DNA from: Pseudomonas lini
GTDB lineage: Bacteria > Pseudomonadota > Gammaproteobacteria > Pseudomonadales > Pseudomonadaceae
Reading direction: 5' to 3'
NCBI RefSeq assembly: GCF_001042905.1
Contig: NZ_JYLB01000009.1
Location: 124,001-188,000 of the forward strand
Length of the DNA stretch: 64,000 nt
Part shown: piece by piece, positions 44,759 through 53,361 of the stretch
How positions within the stretch are numbered: the stretch's first letter is position 1
How the letters are laid out: every line of letters begins with the position of its first letter
The notes under the pieces: generated by a model
Seen by the model: only the letters and a program-made list of their open reading frames with translations
The model's database searches: none
Told to the model about the DNA's origin: nothing
Position numbers and translations under genes: made by a program

Positions 44759-45613
44759 ATGTTTAGATCAATTCCCATGCGTGTTGTCGGGCTGGCCTTG
44801 GTGCTGGCCGCCGCTGCCGGTTGTTCATCGAAGAAAGCCGCCATCTACGAGCATGAGAACTTCGACGATTCCGGAACGTTTTCGCGCAATTACCCGGTGA
44901 CCGATAAGCAGTCCTGCGAGGCTGCCCGTCGGGCTTTGCTCAGCCAGGGTTACATCATCACCAGCGCCGATCCGAAGCTGGTCAGTGGTCACAAGAGCTT
45001 CCAGCAGACTGGCGAGACCCACATGGAGATCAGCTTCAGCGTGGTTTGTGCCGATGATGGCAGCGAAGGGCACCACGCGACCGTGTTCGCCAATGCTCTG
45101 CAGGACCGTTATGCGCTGAAGAAGACCAACAACTCCGCCAGTCTCGGTGTTGGTGTGTTGGGCTCGGTGTCGATGCCGATCGGCTCGTCCGACGACTCGA
45201 TGGTCAAGGTCGCCAGTGAAACCGTGTCCTCGGCCAAGTTCTACGAGCGTTTCTTTGCCTTGGTCGAGTTATTCCTGCCGCCGGAAGCGAAGAAGGCCGC
45301 GCACATTACCGAGAAGCCGAAGACTGATCTGGGTGTGCCTGAAGTCAAGGCTGCGCCGGCTCAGTTGGCGCCAACCCCGACCCCGACGGCAGAACCAGCG
45401 CCTGCTCCAGCGCCGGCAGCCGAACCTGCACCTGCCGAAACCGCTCCAGCCAGTTCGGAGCCTGTTGCACCGCCTGCTGAAACGGCGCCGATCAGTCCAG
45501 AGCAGGGCAGCGAGCCGGCTTCGTCCACAGAATCAGGGTCGCCGCCGGCAGACTCAAGCACCATGCCCCCTCCGAGCGAGCCGATTTCGGCCATGCCTGT
45601 CTCCGGGCAGTAA
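44759..45613 (+). CDS. DUF2242 lipoprotein with Pro/Ala-rich tail
   Basis: 284 residues: signal peptide with lipobox AAAGC (C22), a DUF2242 domain to about residue 190 (SCEAARRALLSQGYIITSAD, VASETVSSAKFYERFFALVE), then about 90 residues of low-complexity Pro/Ala/Glu/Ser repeats such as PAPAPAAEPAPAE. The tail probably spans periplasm or peptidoglycan. Role unknown. Confidence 0.85.
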   Translation: MFRSIPMRVVGLALVLAAAAGCSSKKAAIYEHENFDDSGTFSRNYPVTDKQSCEAARRALLSQGYIITSADPKLVSGHKSFQQTGETHMEISFSVVCADDGSEGHHATVFANALQDRYALKKTNNSASLGVGVLGSVSMPIGSSDDSMVKVASETVSSAKFYERFFALVELFLPPEAKKAAHITEKPKTDLGVPEVKAAPAQLAPTPTPTAEPAPAPAPAAEPAPAETAPASSEPVAPPAETAPISPEQGSEPASSTESGSPPADSSTMPPPSEPISAMPVSGQ

Positions 45614-45870
45614 TCGGTTAATGTTACGGATCGGGTCAGACGACTCCGATCCCGTAACACCTTCCAAGATTGATCCACATCAAATCGAGCCGAATTCCCA
45701 CAGCTCGTATCGAAAAAATCCTGTGATAAATTCCTGACCACCTGCTACGTTTTATTTAGTAGCGAAGTAGTGTCGTGCCAGTGTCATTTTTCTTTCATGC
45801 AGGCACTTTATGCTCAGGGCGCTAGTCATTTATTCAGACGTTTTTTTCTACAAGCGATGGGGGTTTAATA
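45614..45870 (+). other. intergenic region before the 28-residue ORF
   Basis: 257 bp. A long dyad GTTACGGATCGG...CCGATCCCGTAAC (about 45623-45656) follows the DUF2242 gene and may terminate it. The rest is AT-richer than its surroundings and ends in GGGGGTTTAATA before the small ORF. I see no confident promoter. Confidence 0.5.
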
Positions 45871-45957
45871 ATGGACGATTATCAAGAAGAACTGCTCGAG
45901 TATCAGGCGTTTGAACTGGACCCGCTGGAACCGGCCGAAGACGCTACCGAGTTGTAA
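45871..45957 (+). CDS. 28-residue acidic microprotein candidate
   Basis: The ORF begins MDDYQEELLEYQAFELDPLE and ends PAEDATEL: 28 residues, strongly acidic, with an amphipathic helical N-terminal half. GGGGGT lies about 6 nt before the ATG. It ends three bases before the stop of the convergent AraC gene, so it fills the gap exactly. No homologue is recalled with certainty; a conserved small regulator or structural peptide is possible. Confidence 0.6.
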   Translation: MDDYQEELLEYQAFELDPLEPAEDATEL

Positions 45958-45960
45958 GTC

Positions 45961-47001
45961 TTACGCGGATTGGCGATGACTGCGGCGAAACTCGCCGGGG
46001 GTCTGGCCGTTCCAGCGTTTGAAGGCCCGTTGAAAGGCTTCGGCTGAGGCAAAACCCAGCAGGTAGGCGATTTCCCCGAACGCCAGTTCGGTGTCGCGGA
46101 TGTAGGTCATGGCCAGGTCGCGACGTGTGTCATTGAGGATCGCGCGAAATTGCGTGCCTTCCTCGGCGAGTTTGCGGCGCAAGGTCCAGGTTGGCAGCTT
46201 CAGGCGTGCCGCCACTTCTTCCAGGTCGGGTTCCCGACCACCATTGAGCAACGGCCCCAGTAACTGAGTGATACGTTCACGCAGGCTGCGGGTGCGTGTC
46301 AGTTGCTCCAGTTCCCGTTCACACAGTTGCAGCAGGTGCCGCCAGGTGCTCGGGCAGTGCTGCGGGTTGCGCTGGGCGAGGCTGTCCAGGCTCAGCCGCA
46401 GTTGATTCTGTTCGGCGCCAAACTGAATCGGACAATCCCCCAGCACGGCGTACGCCTCGCGGTAATCCGGCGCTTCAAATTCGATCTCGATCCGTTCGGC
46501 GCGTAGCGGGGCAGGGCTTACGCTGGATAATTGCTGTAACCAGCCGGCGATGATCGAATCCACCACGAAGCGGTTGTAGGCGTTATAGGGGCTGATGGAA
46601 TAGAACCGCAGCCAAGCGCCTTGGGCGTCTTCGTGAAAGCTCGACTGGCCGCGATAGTTGGAGCCGTACAGCGCTTCGAAGCGAATCAGGCAACGCGCCG
46701 CTTCCCGCACGGTGGGGGCCTGGGCGGCGGTGACTCCGGCCAGGCCGGCCTGGCTCAGGCGACTGAGCCGGCCCATGCGCAAGCCCAGTGCCGGGTCGTC
46801 GGTCAGTTGAATGGCGCCGTGACCCAGGCGCATGTAGCGCGGGATCGAGAGACGGGCGCCGGCCTCGGCCAGTCGCGCGGCGTCGAGACCGTACTGTTCA
46901 AGCAGCGGTTGTGGGTCCAGGCCATGGCTGCGCACGGCATCGGCCAGGCTATGGACGAAGCCCACCGATAGATCCCCGAGACGCATCGGTTGCGGTTTCA
47001 T
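45961..47001 (-). CDS. AraC-family transcriptional regulator
   Basis: 346 residues. N-terminal Arabinose_bd-type domain (FVHSLADAVRSHGLDPQPLL, LGLRMGRLSRLSQAGLAG) of the OruR/ArgR-like group and C-terminal double HTH (VAARLKLPTWTLRRKLAEEG ... GFASAEAFQRAFKRWNGQTP). It starts 3 bp after the nitrilase-fold gene on the same strand and is probably co-transcribed with it. Target and inducer unknown. Confidence 0.9.
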   Translation of the reverse strand: MKPQPMRLGDLSVGFVHSLADAVRSHGLDPQPLLEQYGLDAARLAEAGARLSIPRYMRLGHGAIQLTDDPALGLRMGRLSRLSQAGLAGVTAAQAPTVREAARCLIRFEALYGSNYRGQSSFHEDAQGAWLRFYSISPYNAYNRFVVDSIIAGWLQQLSSVSPAPLRAERIEIEFEAPDYREAYAVLGDCPIQFGAEQNQLRLSLDSLAQRNPQHCPSTWRHLLQLCERELEQLTRTRSLRERITQLLGPLLNGGREPDLEEVAARLKLPTWTLRRKLAEEGTQFRAILNDTRRDLAMTYIRDTELAFGEIAYLLGFASAEAFQRAFKRWNGQTPGEFRRSHRQSA

Positions 47002-47004
47002 CGT

Positions 47005-48135
47005 TTACAGCCAGAGGTTCAGCAAACGCGCGCCCCGGGCATCGCCGTCGGCAAAATGCTGCCCGTTGCTGCTGAGGAAGCTTTGACCGGCGCTGCCCTT
47101 GTCCCAGAACTGACCGCGCAGGAACACGCTCATGCCGGCGATGGCCCGGCTGCCGGGCGGTTGGGCGATCAGCGTCAGCCGATGCCAGGCCTGACCTTCA
47201 CTGAGTTCGCCAGCCTTGAGGCTGACAGAATTCGGCGTGGACTGGCCTTTGTAGCCGGGCCACGGTTGATCCCAGGACCCGCGCCCGACGACGAACGCCG
47301 GGACCGCCACCAGCTGCGCGCCTTGATCGTCGAGTTTGCGATAGTTGTCGGGATACCAACTGTCGCTGCCGATCAGCACGCCCAGGCGTCCGGCCGGTGT
47401 ATCGACGACATTGATTGTGTGTTCGGAATTGGCTTGGACAGTGTCGTGCCCAGCGAAAGTCGAGTGCATTTGGCGCTGAGGCTGGCCGATCGGCAAACCG
47501 TCGCGACCGAACACGACGCTGCTGTTGTACAGGGCACCGCGGCCAATCTTCAGGGTGCCATCGCTGACACTCGGCTCGGGCAACACGATGGAACCGGCCA
47601 CCAGAGTGATGCGGAACTCTTTTGCCAAGCCGCCAAACAGCGCCTGGTAATTCGTGGCCATTTTCTTGGCTTTCATGCGCAAGTGCGCGTCGTCGAGGCG
47701 GCTGCTGCCTTCGGCACTGATCAGGGCGCGGATGAACTGCAACGGGTTGCTCACCGCCAGCCAGTTCATGGCTTCCTTGAGAGAAGTGGCCTGGTACAAC
47801 TCGTCCTTTTCGCCGCTGATCATCAGCCAGGTGCCGACATGTTCGGGCAGTACGACGATGGTTTTTTCATTCAGCAGGCCCTGATCCTGAGCCTTCTGCA
47901 AGTAGGCCGCGAGCTTGCGGTGCAGGCGTTCGGGGCTTTGGTAGTCGGTGGGGAACAGCTCGGGTTGGATACCCAGCAGATTGCCGCGATCGGCGGGGGT
48001 GCCCTGATCGACCGCGAGACTGATGCGCAGGTCCGACAGGTAATGACCCACCGGACGGTCCGCGGCCCACATCGCGTAGGTCGTGAGGGCGGCGATCAAC
48101 GCCATGGAGAAGGTCAGGTACAAAAGTTTGCGCAT
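47005..48135 (-). CDS. nitrilase-fold (carbon-nitrogen hydrolase) protein lacking catalytic Cys and Lys
   Basis: 376 residues with an N-terminal signal-anchor (LLYLTFSMALIAALTTYAMW). The nitrilase layout is clear: VLPEHVGTW supplies E98. The Lys segment reads PQRQMHSTF (Q222), where active enzymes have K two residues before H. The Cys segment reads LIGSDSWYPD (G256), where active enzymes have I-C-x-D. Two of three catalytic residues are therefore absent, so it is probably a non-hydrolytic membrane-anchored relative. It precedes the AraC gene in an apparent operon. Confidence 0.75.
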   Translation of the reverse strand: MRKLLYLTFSMALIAALTTYAMWAADRPVGHYLSDLRISLAVDQGTPADRGNLLGIQPELFPTDYQSPERLHRKLAAYLQKAQDQGLLNEKTIVVLPEHVGTWLMISGEKDELYQATSLKEAMNWLAVSNPLQFIRALISAEGSSRLDDAHLRMKAKKMATNYQALFGGLAKEFRITLVAGSIVLPEPSVSDGTLKIGRGALYNSSVVFGRDGLPIGQPQRQMHSTFAGHDTVQANSEHTINVVDTPAGRLGVLIGSDSWYPDNYRKLDDQGAQLVAVPAFVVGRGSWDQPWPGYKGQSTPNSVSLKAGELSEGQAWHRLTLIAQPPGSRAIAGMSVFLRGQFWDKGSAGQSFLSSNGQHFADGDARGARLLNLWL

Positions 48136-48344
48136 GGGGAAACAGTCAGCGGCCGTGTGCAGGGTTCGCGACTAGGGTAGGGCCCATGCCCGCGCTTGCC
48201 AAGGGGCGCTGCACATTTGGATCAATAAGTTGTCAGTTACGGTCATTGAGTGACAGCAGTGCGACTCTTAGTCTGTCGAACATGACTGACGGGGGCCGAA
48301 GAGCTCCTGCACTTTTTCCGTGATCGCTCGTTGTGGAGTTACCG

Positions 48345-50384
48345 ATGGCCGCCGCTCATTACCCGCACCTGTTGGCCCCGCTGGACCTGGGTTTTACCAC
48401 GTTGCGCAACCGCACCCTGATGGGCTCGATGCACACGGGCCTCGAGGAAAAGCCTGGCGGTTTCGAGCGCATGGCTGCGTATTTCGCCGAGCGTGCCCGT
48501 GGCGGTGTAGGCCTGATGGTTACCGGCGGTATCGGCCCGAACGATGAGGGCGGGGTTTACTCCGGCGCGGCCAAGCTGACCACCGAGGAAGAGGCGCTCA
48601 AGCACCTGATCGTCACCCGAGCGGTGCATGAGGCGGGTGGCAAGATCTGTATGCAGATTCTTCATGCCGGGCGTTATGCCTACAGCCCGAAACAGGTGGC
48701 ACCGAGCGCTATCCAGGCGCCGATCAACCCGTTCAAGCCTAAAGAGCTGGACGAGGAAGGCATCGAGAAACAAATCAGCGATTTCGTCACTTGCTCGACC
48801 CTGGCGCAAAAAGCCGAGTACGACGGCGTCGAGATCATGGGCTCCGAAGGTTATTTCATTAACCAGTTCCTTGCGGCCCACACCAACCATCGCACTGACC
48901 GCTGGGGCGGCGCCTACGAAAACCGCATGCGCCTGCCGGTAGAGATCGTCCGCCGGGTGCGCGAAGCGGTCGGCCCGAACTTCATCATTATCTTCCGCCT
49001 GTCGATGCTCGATCTGGTGGAAGGCGGCAGCAGCTGGGAAGAGATCGTGCAATTGGCCAAGGCCATCGAGCAGGCCGGTGCGACGATCATCAACACCGGC
49101 ATCGGCTGGCACGAAGCGCGGATTCCGACCATCGCCACCAAGGTGCCGCGTGCGGCGTTCAGCAAGGTCACGGCCAAGCTGCGTGGGGAGGTAGGAATTC
49201 CGCTGATCACCACTAACCGCATCAATACCCCGGAAGTCGCCGAGCAGATTCTGGCCGAAGGCGATGCCGACATGGTGTCCATGGCGCGCCCGTTCCTCGC
49301 CGACCCGGATTTCGTCAATAAAGCTGCTGCTGGTCGTGGCGATGAAATCAACACCTGCATCGGCTGCAACCAGGCATGCCTGGATCACACCTTTGGCGGC
49401 AAGTTGACCAGTTGCCTGGTGAACCCACGGGCCTGCCATGAAACCGAACTCAACTACCTGCCGGTGCAGCAGATCAAGAAAATCGCTGTGGTCGGTGCCG
49501 GTCCTGCGGGCTTGTCCGCTGCAACCGTGGCCGCCGAACGTGGTCATCAGGTGACCTTGTTCGATTCGGCCAGCGAAATCGGCGGCCAGTTCAACATCGC
49601 CAAGCGTGTGCCGGGCAAGGAGGAGTTCTTCGAAACCCTGCGCTACTTCAACCGCAAATTGCAGACCACCAACGTCGAGCTGTGCCTGAACACCCGTGTG
49701 GATGTGGTGAAGCTGGTCGAGGGCGGTTACGACGAAATCATTCTCGCCACTGGCATCGCCCCAAGAACCCCGGCGATTCCGGGCGTCGAGCACGCCAAGG
49801 TGCTGAGCTACCTGGACGTGATCCTCGAACGCAAACCGGTGGGCAAGCGCGTCGCGGTGATCGGTGCCGGTGGTATCGGTTTCGACGTGTCGGAATTCCT
49901 CGTCCATCAGGGCGTGGCCACCAGTCAGGACCGCGAAGCATTCTGGAAGGAGTGGGGCATCGATACACACCTCGAAGCGCGCGGCGGTGTTGCGGGGATC
50001 AAGGCTGAACCGCATGCGCCGGCCCGTGAAGTGTTCCTGCTGCAGCGCAAGAAATCCAAGGTCGGCGACGGTCTGGGCAAGACCACCGGCTGGATTCACC
50101 GCACGGGACTTAAGAACAAGCAGGTGCAGATGCTCAGCAGCGTCGAGTACCTGAAAATCGACGACGAAGGCCTGCACATCCGCATCGGCGAAAGCGGCGA
50201 ACCGCAGGTGCTGCCGGTGGACAACATCGTGATCTGCGCCGGGCAGGATCCGTTGCGTGAGTTGCAGGACGGTCTGATCGCGGCGGGGCAGAACGTGCAT
50301 TTGATCGGTGGCGCGGACGTGGCGGCGGAGCTGGATGCCAAACGCGCGATCAACCAGGGTTCGCGGTTGGCGGCTGAGTTGTAG
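48345..50384 (+). CDS. fadH: 2,4-dienoyl-CoA reductase (NADPH)
   Basis: 679-residue iron-sulfur flavoenzyme of unsaturated fatty acid beta-oxidation. FMN TIM-barrel first (about 1-330), 4Fe-4S cysteines C338, C341, C345 and C357, then FAD and NADPH Rossmann domains (VVGAGPAGLSAATVAAERGH, VIGAGGIGFDVSEF). TGGAG precedes ATG 48345; an in-frame ATG at 48333 is less well placed. Monocistronic. Confidence 0.95.
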   Translation: MAAAHYPHLLAPLDLGFTTLRNRTLMGSMHTGLEEKPGGFERMAAYFAERARGGVGLMVTGGIGPNDEGGVYSGAAKLTTEEEALKHLIVTRAVHEAGGKICMQILHAGRYAYSPKQVAPSAIQAPINPFKPKELDEEGIEKQISDFVTCSTLAQKAEYDGVEIMGSEGYFINQFLAAHTNHRTDRWGGAYENRMRLPVEIVRRVREAVGPNFIIIFRLSMLDLVEGGSSWEEIVQLAKAIEQAGATIINTGIGWHEARIPTIATKVPRAAFSKVTAKLRGEVGIPLITTNRINTPEVAEQILAEGDADMVSMARPFLADPDFVNKAAAGRGDEINTCIGCNQACLDHTFGGKLTSCLVNPRACHETELNYLPVQQIKKIAVVGAGPAGLSAATVAAERGHQVTLFDSASEIGGQFNIAKRVPGKEEFFETLRYFNRKLQTTNVELCLNTRVDVVKLVEGGYDEIILATGIAPRTPAIPGVEHAKVLSYLDVILERKPVGKRVAVIGAGGIGFDVSEFLVHQGVATSQDREAFWKEWGIDTHLEARGGVAGIKAEPHAPAREVFLLQRKKSKVGDGLGKTTGWIHRTGLKNKQVQMLSSVEYLKIDDEGLHIRIGESGEPQVLPVDNIVICAGQDPLRELQDGLIAAGQNVHLIGGADVAAELDAKRAINQGSRLAAEL

Positions 50385-50412
50385 TGGCGTAAGCAGGCTT
50401 ATCTTGGCAATG

Positions 50413-50510
50413 GCCTTCGCGGGCAAGCCTCGCTCCTACAGGTTTCAGGTTGTTCACCCAATGGTGCTTTAACTCGAAACCCTGTAGGAGCGAGGCTTGC
50501 CCGCGAAGGC
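50413..50510. repeat. REP pair in outward-facing arrangement
   Basis: Left arm GCCTTCGCGGGCAAGCCTCG and right arm CGAGGCTTGCCCGCGAAGGC. The order is reversed relative to the usual REPIN (tail-to-tail). Loop about 38 nt. Between two genes on the same strand. Confidence 0.85.
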
Positions 50511-50558
50511 GTCCTGTCTGCTGCTAAGATACCGGCTCTTTACCCCGAGCCGGCATCA

Positions 50559-51482
50559 ATGCTTTCCCCATCAACAGACTGGCTACCCCAAGCCCCCCTC
50601 GACCCCCTTCACCTCGACTGGCTCACCACCGCCGGAATCGAAGTAGCAATCCTGCGTCTGGACCAGATTGACCCGCTGATCAGTGGCAACAAGTGGTTCA
50701 AACTCATCGAACACCTGAAAGCCGCCGACCAGAGCGGCGCCCAAGGCATCATCAGCCTGGGTGGTGCTCATTCCAACCATCTCCATGCATTGGCCGCAGC
50801 GGGCAAACGCTTCGGTTTCACCACGGTCGGCCTGCTGCGCGGGCATCCGCAAGAAACGCCGACGGTGAAGGACTTGCAGGCGTTCGGCATGCACTTGCAT
50901 TGGTTGGGTTATGGTGGTTATCGAGCGCGGCACGAACCAGGCTTCTGGGCACCATGGCGGGAGCAATATCCCGAGCTACATCCAGTACCGGAAGGTGGTG
51001 GCGGCTTGCTTGGGGCGAAGGGTTGCGGGCAATTGGTGACTCTGGCCCGCGAGCAATTGAGCGGTCTGGGCTGGAGCAATTACGACGGCTGGTGGCTGGC
51101 CTGCGGAACGGGTACGACCCTGGCCGGTCTGGTTCTGGCCGAGGCGGGTGAGCATCCGGTGTATGGCGCGTTGGCGGTGCCTGACGACCATGGCGTGGCG
51201 CAACAGGTCGAGATGATTGTGCAGGAAGCCGGCCTGATCGATCCCGGCTATGAACTGCTGGCCGCCAGCCGTGGCGGTTTTGCCAAAGTCGACCCGCCGT
51301 TGCTGGCGTTCATCGAGCAGACCGAACAGGCCAGTGGCATTCCCCTCGAACCGCTGTACACCGGCAAAGCGTTGCTGGCGCTCAAGCAGCAAGTCGAGGC
51401 GGGTAAATTTGCCCGGGGAACGCGGCTGGTCTTCATCCACACCGGCGGCTTGCAGGGCCGCCGGGGGTTCAGTTCACGGTGA
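50559..51482 (+). CDS. PLP enzyme of the D-cysteine desulfhydrase / ACC deaminase family
   Basis: 307-residue fold-type II PLP enzyme. SGNKWFKL holds the probable PLP lysine K45, and LGGAHSNHLHALAAAGKRFG is the phosphate/substrate loop. CGTGTTLAG binds the cofactor phosphate. The C-terminal FIHTGGLQGRRGF is typical of D-cysteine desulfhydrase and related ACC-deaminase-like proteins. Sequence alone does not separate the two activities, and true ACC deaminase needs residues I cannot verify here. Confidence 0.85.
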   Translation: MLSPSTDWLPQAPLDPLHLDWLTTAGIEVAILRLDQIDPLISGNKWFKLIEHLKAADQSGAQGIISLGGAHSNHLHALAAAGKRFGFTTVGLLRGHPQETPTVKDLQAFGMHLHWLGYGGYRARHEPGFWAPWREQYPELHPVPEGGGGLLGAKGCGQLVTLAREQLSGLGWSNYDGWWLACGTGTTLAGLVLAEAGEHPVYGALAVPDDHGVAQQVEMIVQEAGLIDPGYELLAASRGGFAKVDPPLLAFIEQTEQASGIPLEPLYTGKALLALKQQVEAGKFARGTRLVFIHTGGLQGRRGFSSR

Positions 51483-51498
51483 GGGGACTAAGAAATTC

Positions 51499-51632
51499 GA
51501 GCGACGAATATCCTGTAGGAGCGAGGCTTGCCCGCGAAGAATGCACCGCGGTTTTTCAGGTATTACGCGTCATCGTTCTTCGCGGGCAAGTCGGATCGCC
51601 GCACCGCTCGCTCCTACAGGTTTTGTGTCTTG
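51499..51632 (+). repeat. REPIN-type repeat with conserved flanks, copy 4 (damaged right arm)
   Basis: Flank GAGCGACGAATATCC, left arm CTGTAGGAGCGAGGCTTGCC, loop GCACCGCGGTTTTTCAGGTA, then a right arm interrupted by TCGGATCGCCGCACC in place of GCC, and flank TTTTGTGTCTTG. The interruption breaks the hairpin near its base. Convergent gap. Confidence 0.85.
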
Positions 51633-51645
51633 ATTGAGTAGCCGC

Positions 51646-52194
51646 TCAACCACGCTTGGGCATCATCCGCAGCAAGGTGTTATCGCGCACCACATAGTGG
51701 TGATAAAGCCCGGCCACGGCGTGCAGTCCGATCAGCCAATAGCCGATCGTCCCGCCAAGCACATGCCAGCCCTCAAGCTGCTTGGCCAGCGGTTTGTTTT
51801 CTTCGATCAGCAACGGCAGATCGATGCCATAGAACATCACCTGATGCCCCTCGGCGCTGGTAATCAGCCAGCCCAGAATCGGCATGGTGATCATGAAAAT
51901 ATACAACGCCCAATGCATCAGTTTGGCGAGCAGGGTTTGCCAGCGTGGCGAGGCGGGGAAGATCTGCGGTGCCGGCCCCAGGCTGCGGGCGAACAGCCGC
52001 AGCCAGACCAGCACGAACACCGTCAAGCCGAGCATGAAGTGGGCTTCCTTGATCAGCGTCCGGCCGCCACTGCCTTTGGGGAATATCCCGCGCAATTCGA
52101 TGCAGGCGTAAACCACTATTAGCAGAACCAGCATCAACCAGTGCAGCGCGATCGATACGGTGCTGTAGCGTGATTCGGAATTCTTCCAGGGCAT
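51646..52194 (-). CDS. cytochrome b561
   Basis: 182-residue inner-membrane di-heme protein with four TM helices. Conserved histidines: H18 (SIALHWLML), H52 (KEAHFMLG), H94 (KLMHWALY) and the C-terminal GLHAVAGLYHHYV. GAGGA lies 8 nt before ATG 52194. It probably transfers electrons from quinol in the CybB-like manner, perhaps to superoxide. Confidence 0.9.
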   Translation of the reverse strand: MPWKNSESRYSTVSIALHWLMLVLLIVVYACIELRGIFPKGSGGRTLIKEAHFMLGLTVFVLVWLRLFARSLGPAPQIFPASPRWQTLLAKLMHWALYIFMITMPILGWLITSAEGHQVMFYGIDLPLLIEENKPLAKQLEGWHVLGGTIGYWLIGLHAVAGLYHHYVVRDNTLLRMMPKRG

Positions 52195-52326
52195 ACAGTG
52201 TTTCCTCACAGGTCTGGTCTGAAGTCACCGTTCTTGTTCGACGGCGTGGGTTAACTGTAATCCTGTTTGGGGGATTTGCCTGAGACCAATCGGCTGTTCA
52301 ATGCTCTGAATCAAGTAATCGGCCAC

Positions 52327-52366
52327 AAAAAAGCGCCAGTTCCGTTAAAGGAACTGGCGCTTTTTT
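52327..52366. terminator. bidirectional-type terminator after phnX
   Basis: Stem AAAAGCGCCAGTTCC / GGAACTGGCGCTTTT with a TTAA-type loop and A/T runs on both ends, 19 bases after the phnX stop. Confidence 0.93.
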
Positions 52367-52384
52367 GTGAGGCGAGGGATGCAA

Positions 52385-53212
52385 TCAGTTGGTTTGAGGC
52401 ATCTCGCCCTTGGCCAAGCGCTTGTTGATGTCGGCAATCACCTCGGGCAGGTCGGTGATGGTGTCGATCATGTAGTGCGGCCGCGAGCCTTCGAACATCG
52501 CGTGAATGCGCTTGCGTTCGCTGGCCAGTTTATCGCTGCTCAGGGCGCGATAGCCTTCGTAGTCCAGACCCAGCGCGTTGCCGGAACAGATCAACGCCAC
52601 GGTCCACATGCCAGCGCGGCGACCTTCGAGAATGCCCGGCACCGTGTCGTCGATCTTCACGCAGGCCGCGACGTCGTCGATGCCCAGGGCAATCACGTTG
52701 GCCAGTGCCTGAGCCGGCCATGGGCGGCCGTTGGGCACTTCGTCGGTGGCGACCACGTGATCGGCGATGTAGCCATTGGTGGCGGCCAGTTCGACGACTT
52801 TGTCCATGACCTGTTTCGGGTAGCCGGAGCACGAGCCGATCTTGATCCCTTGCTGGCGCAGGTTGGCGATGGTGTCCAGGGCGCCCGGAATCAGTGCCGA
52901 GTGTTCGGCGATTTTTTCGATTTGCAGTGGCATGAAGCGCTTGTAAATGGCGGTGACGTCATCGTCGGTCGGGGTGCGACCGAACACGTTGCGGTAACGC
53001 TCGGCGACTTGCGGCTGATCGCACAGGGTACGAATGTGGTCCCACTTGCCCATGCCCATCGGTCCGCGGGCTTCTTCGATGGAAACCTGGACGTCGAACT
53101 CGGCGAAGGCTTCGACGAAAATCTGCGTCGGGGCGAAGGAGCCGAAGTCGACCACGGTGCCTGCCCAGTCGAGGATGGCGGCTTGGAGTTTGGTTGGGTT
53201 GCTGTAGTTCAT
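52385..53212 (-). CDS. phnX: phosphonoacetaldehyde hydrolase (phosphonatase)
   Basis: 275-residue HAD-superfamily enzyme that splits phosphonoacetaldehyde into acetaldehyde and phosphate. Nucleophile D15 in ILDWAGTVVD, Schiff-base lysine K56 in MGMGKWDHIR, and the C-terminal acidic loop around VKIDDTVPG. Downstream of phnW on the same strand, with a REPIN between. Together they are the classic PhnWX route. Confidence 0.96.
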   Translation of the reverse strand: MNYSNPTKLQAAILDWAGTVVDFGSFAPTQIFVEAFAEFDVQVSIEEARGPMGMGKWDHIRTLCDQPQVAERYRNVFGRTPTDDDVTAIYKRFMPLQIEKIAEHSALIPGALDTIANLRQQGIKIGSCSGYPKQVMDKVVELAATNGYIADHVVATDEVPNGRPWPAQALANVIALGIDDVAACVKIDDTVPGILEGRRAGMWTVALICSGNALGLDYEGYRALSSDKLASERKRIHAMFEGSRPHYMIDTITDLPEVIADINKRLAKGEMPQTN

Positions 53213-53257
53213 GGTGATTAAATCCTGTGGCAACTGGCTAATAGGGAGTTGCTTTTG

Positions 53258-53345
53258 GTGGGAGCGGGCTTGCTCGCGAAGGCGGTGTGTCAGTCGACAT
53301 CAATGTTGAATGTCAGTCCGCTTTCGCGAGCAAGCCCGCTCCCAC
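53258..53345. repeat. REPIN, GTGGGAGCGGGCTTGCTCGCG family, between phnW and phnX
   Basis: Arms at 53258-53282 and 53321-53345 with a loop containing GTCGACATCAATGTTGAATG. It lies inside the predicted phnW-phnX operon, where an mRNA hairpin could uncouple the two genes. Confidence 0.9.
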
Positions 53346-53361
53346 AGGGATTGGGGGTGAA

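Noticed and set aside
48339..50426. 695-residue frame antisense to fadH
   Set aside because: FadH on the plus strand has all expected cofactor motifs; the antisense frame has none.
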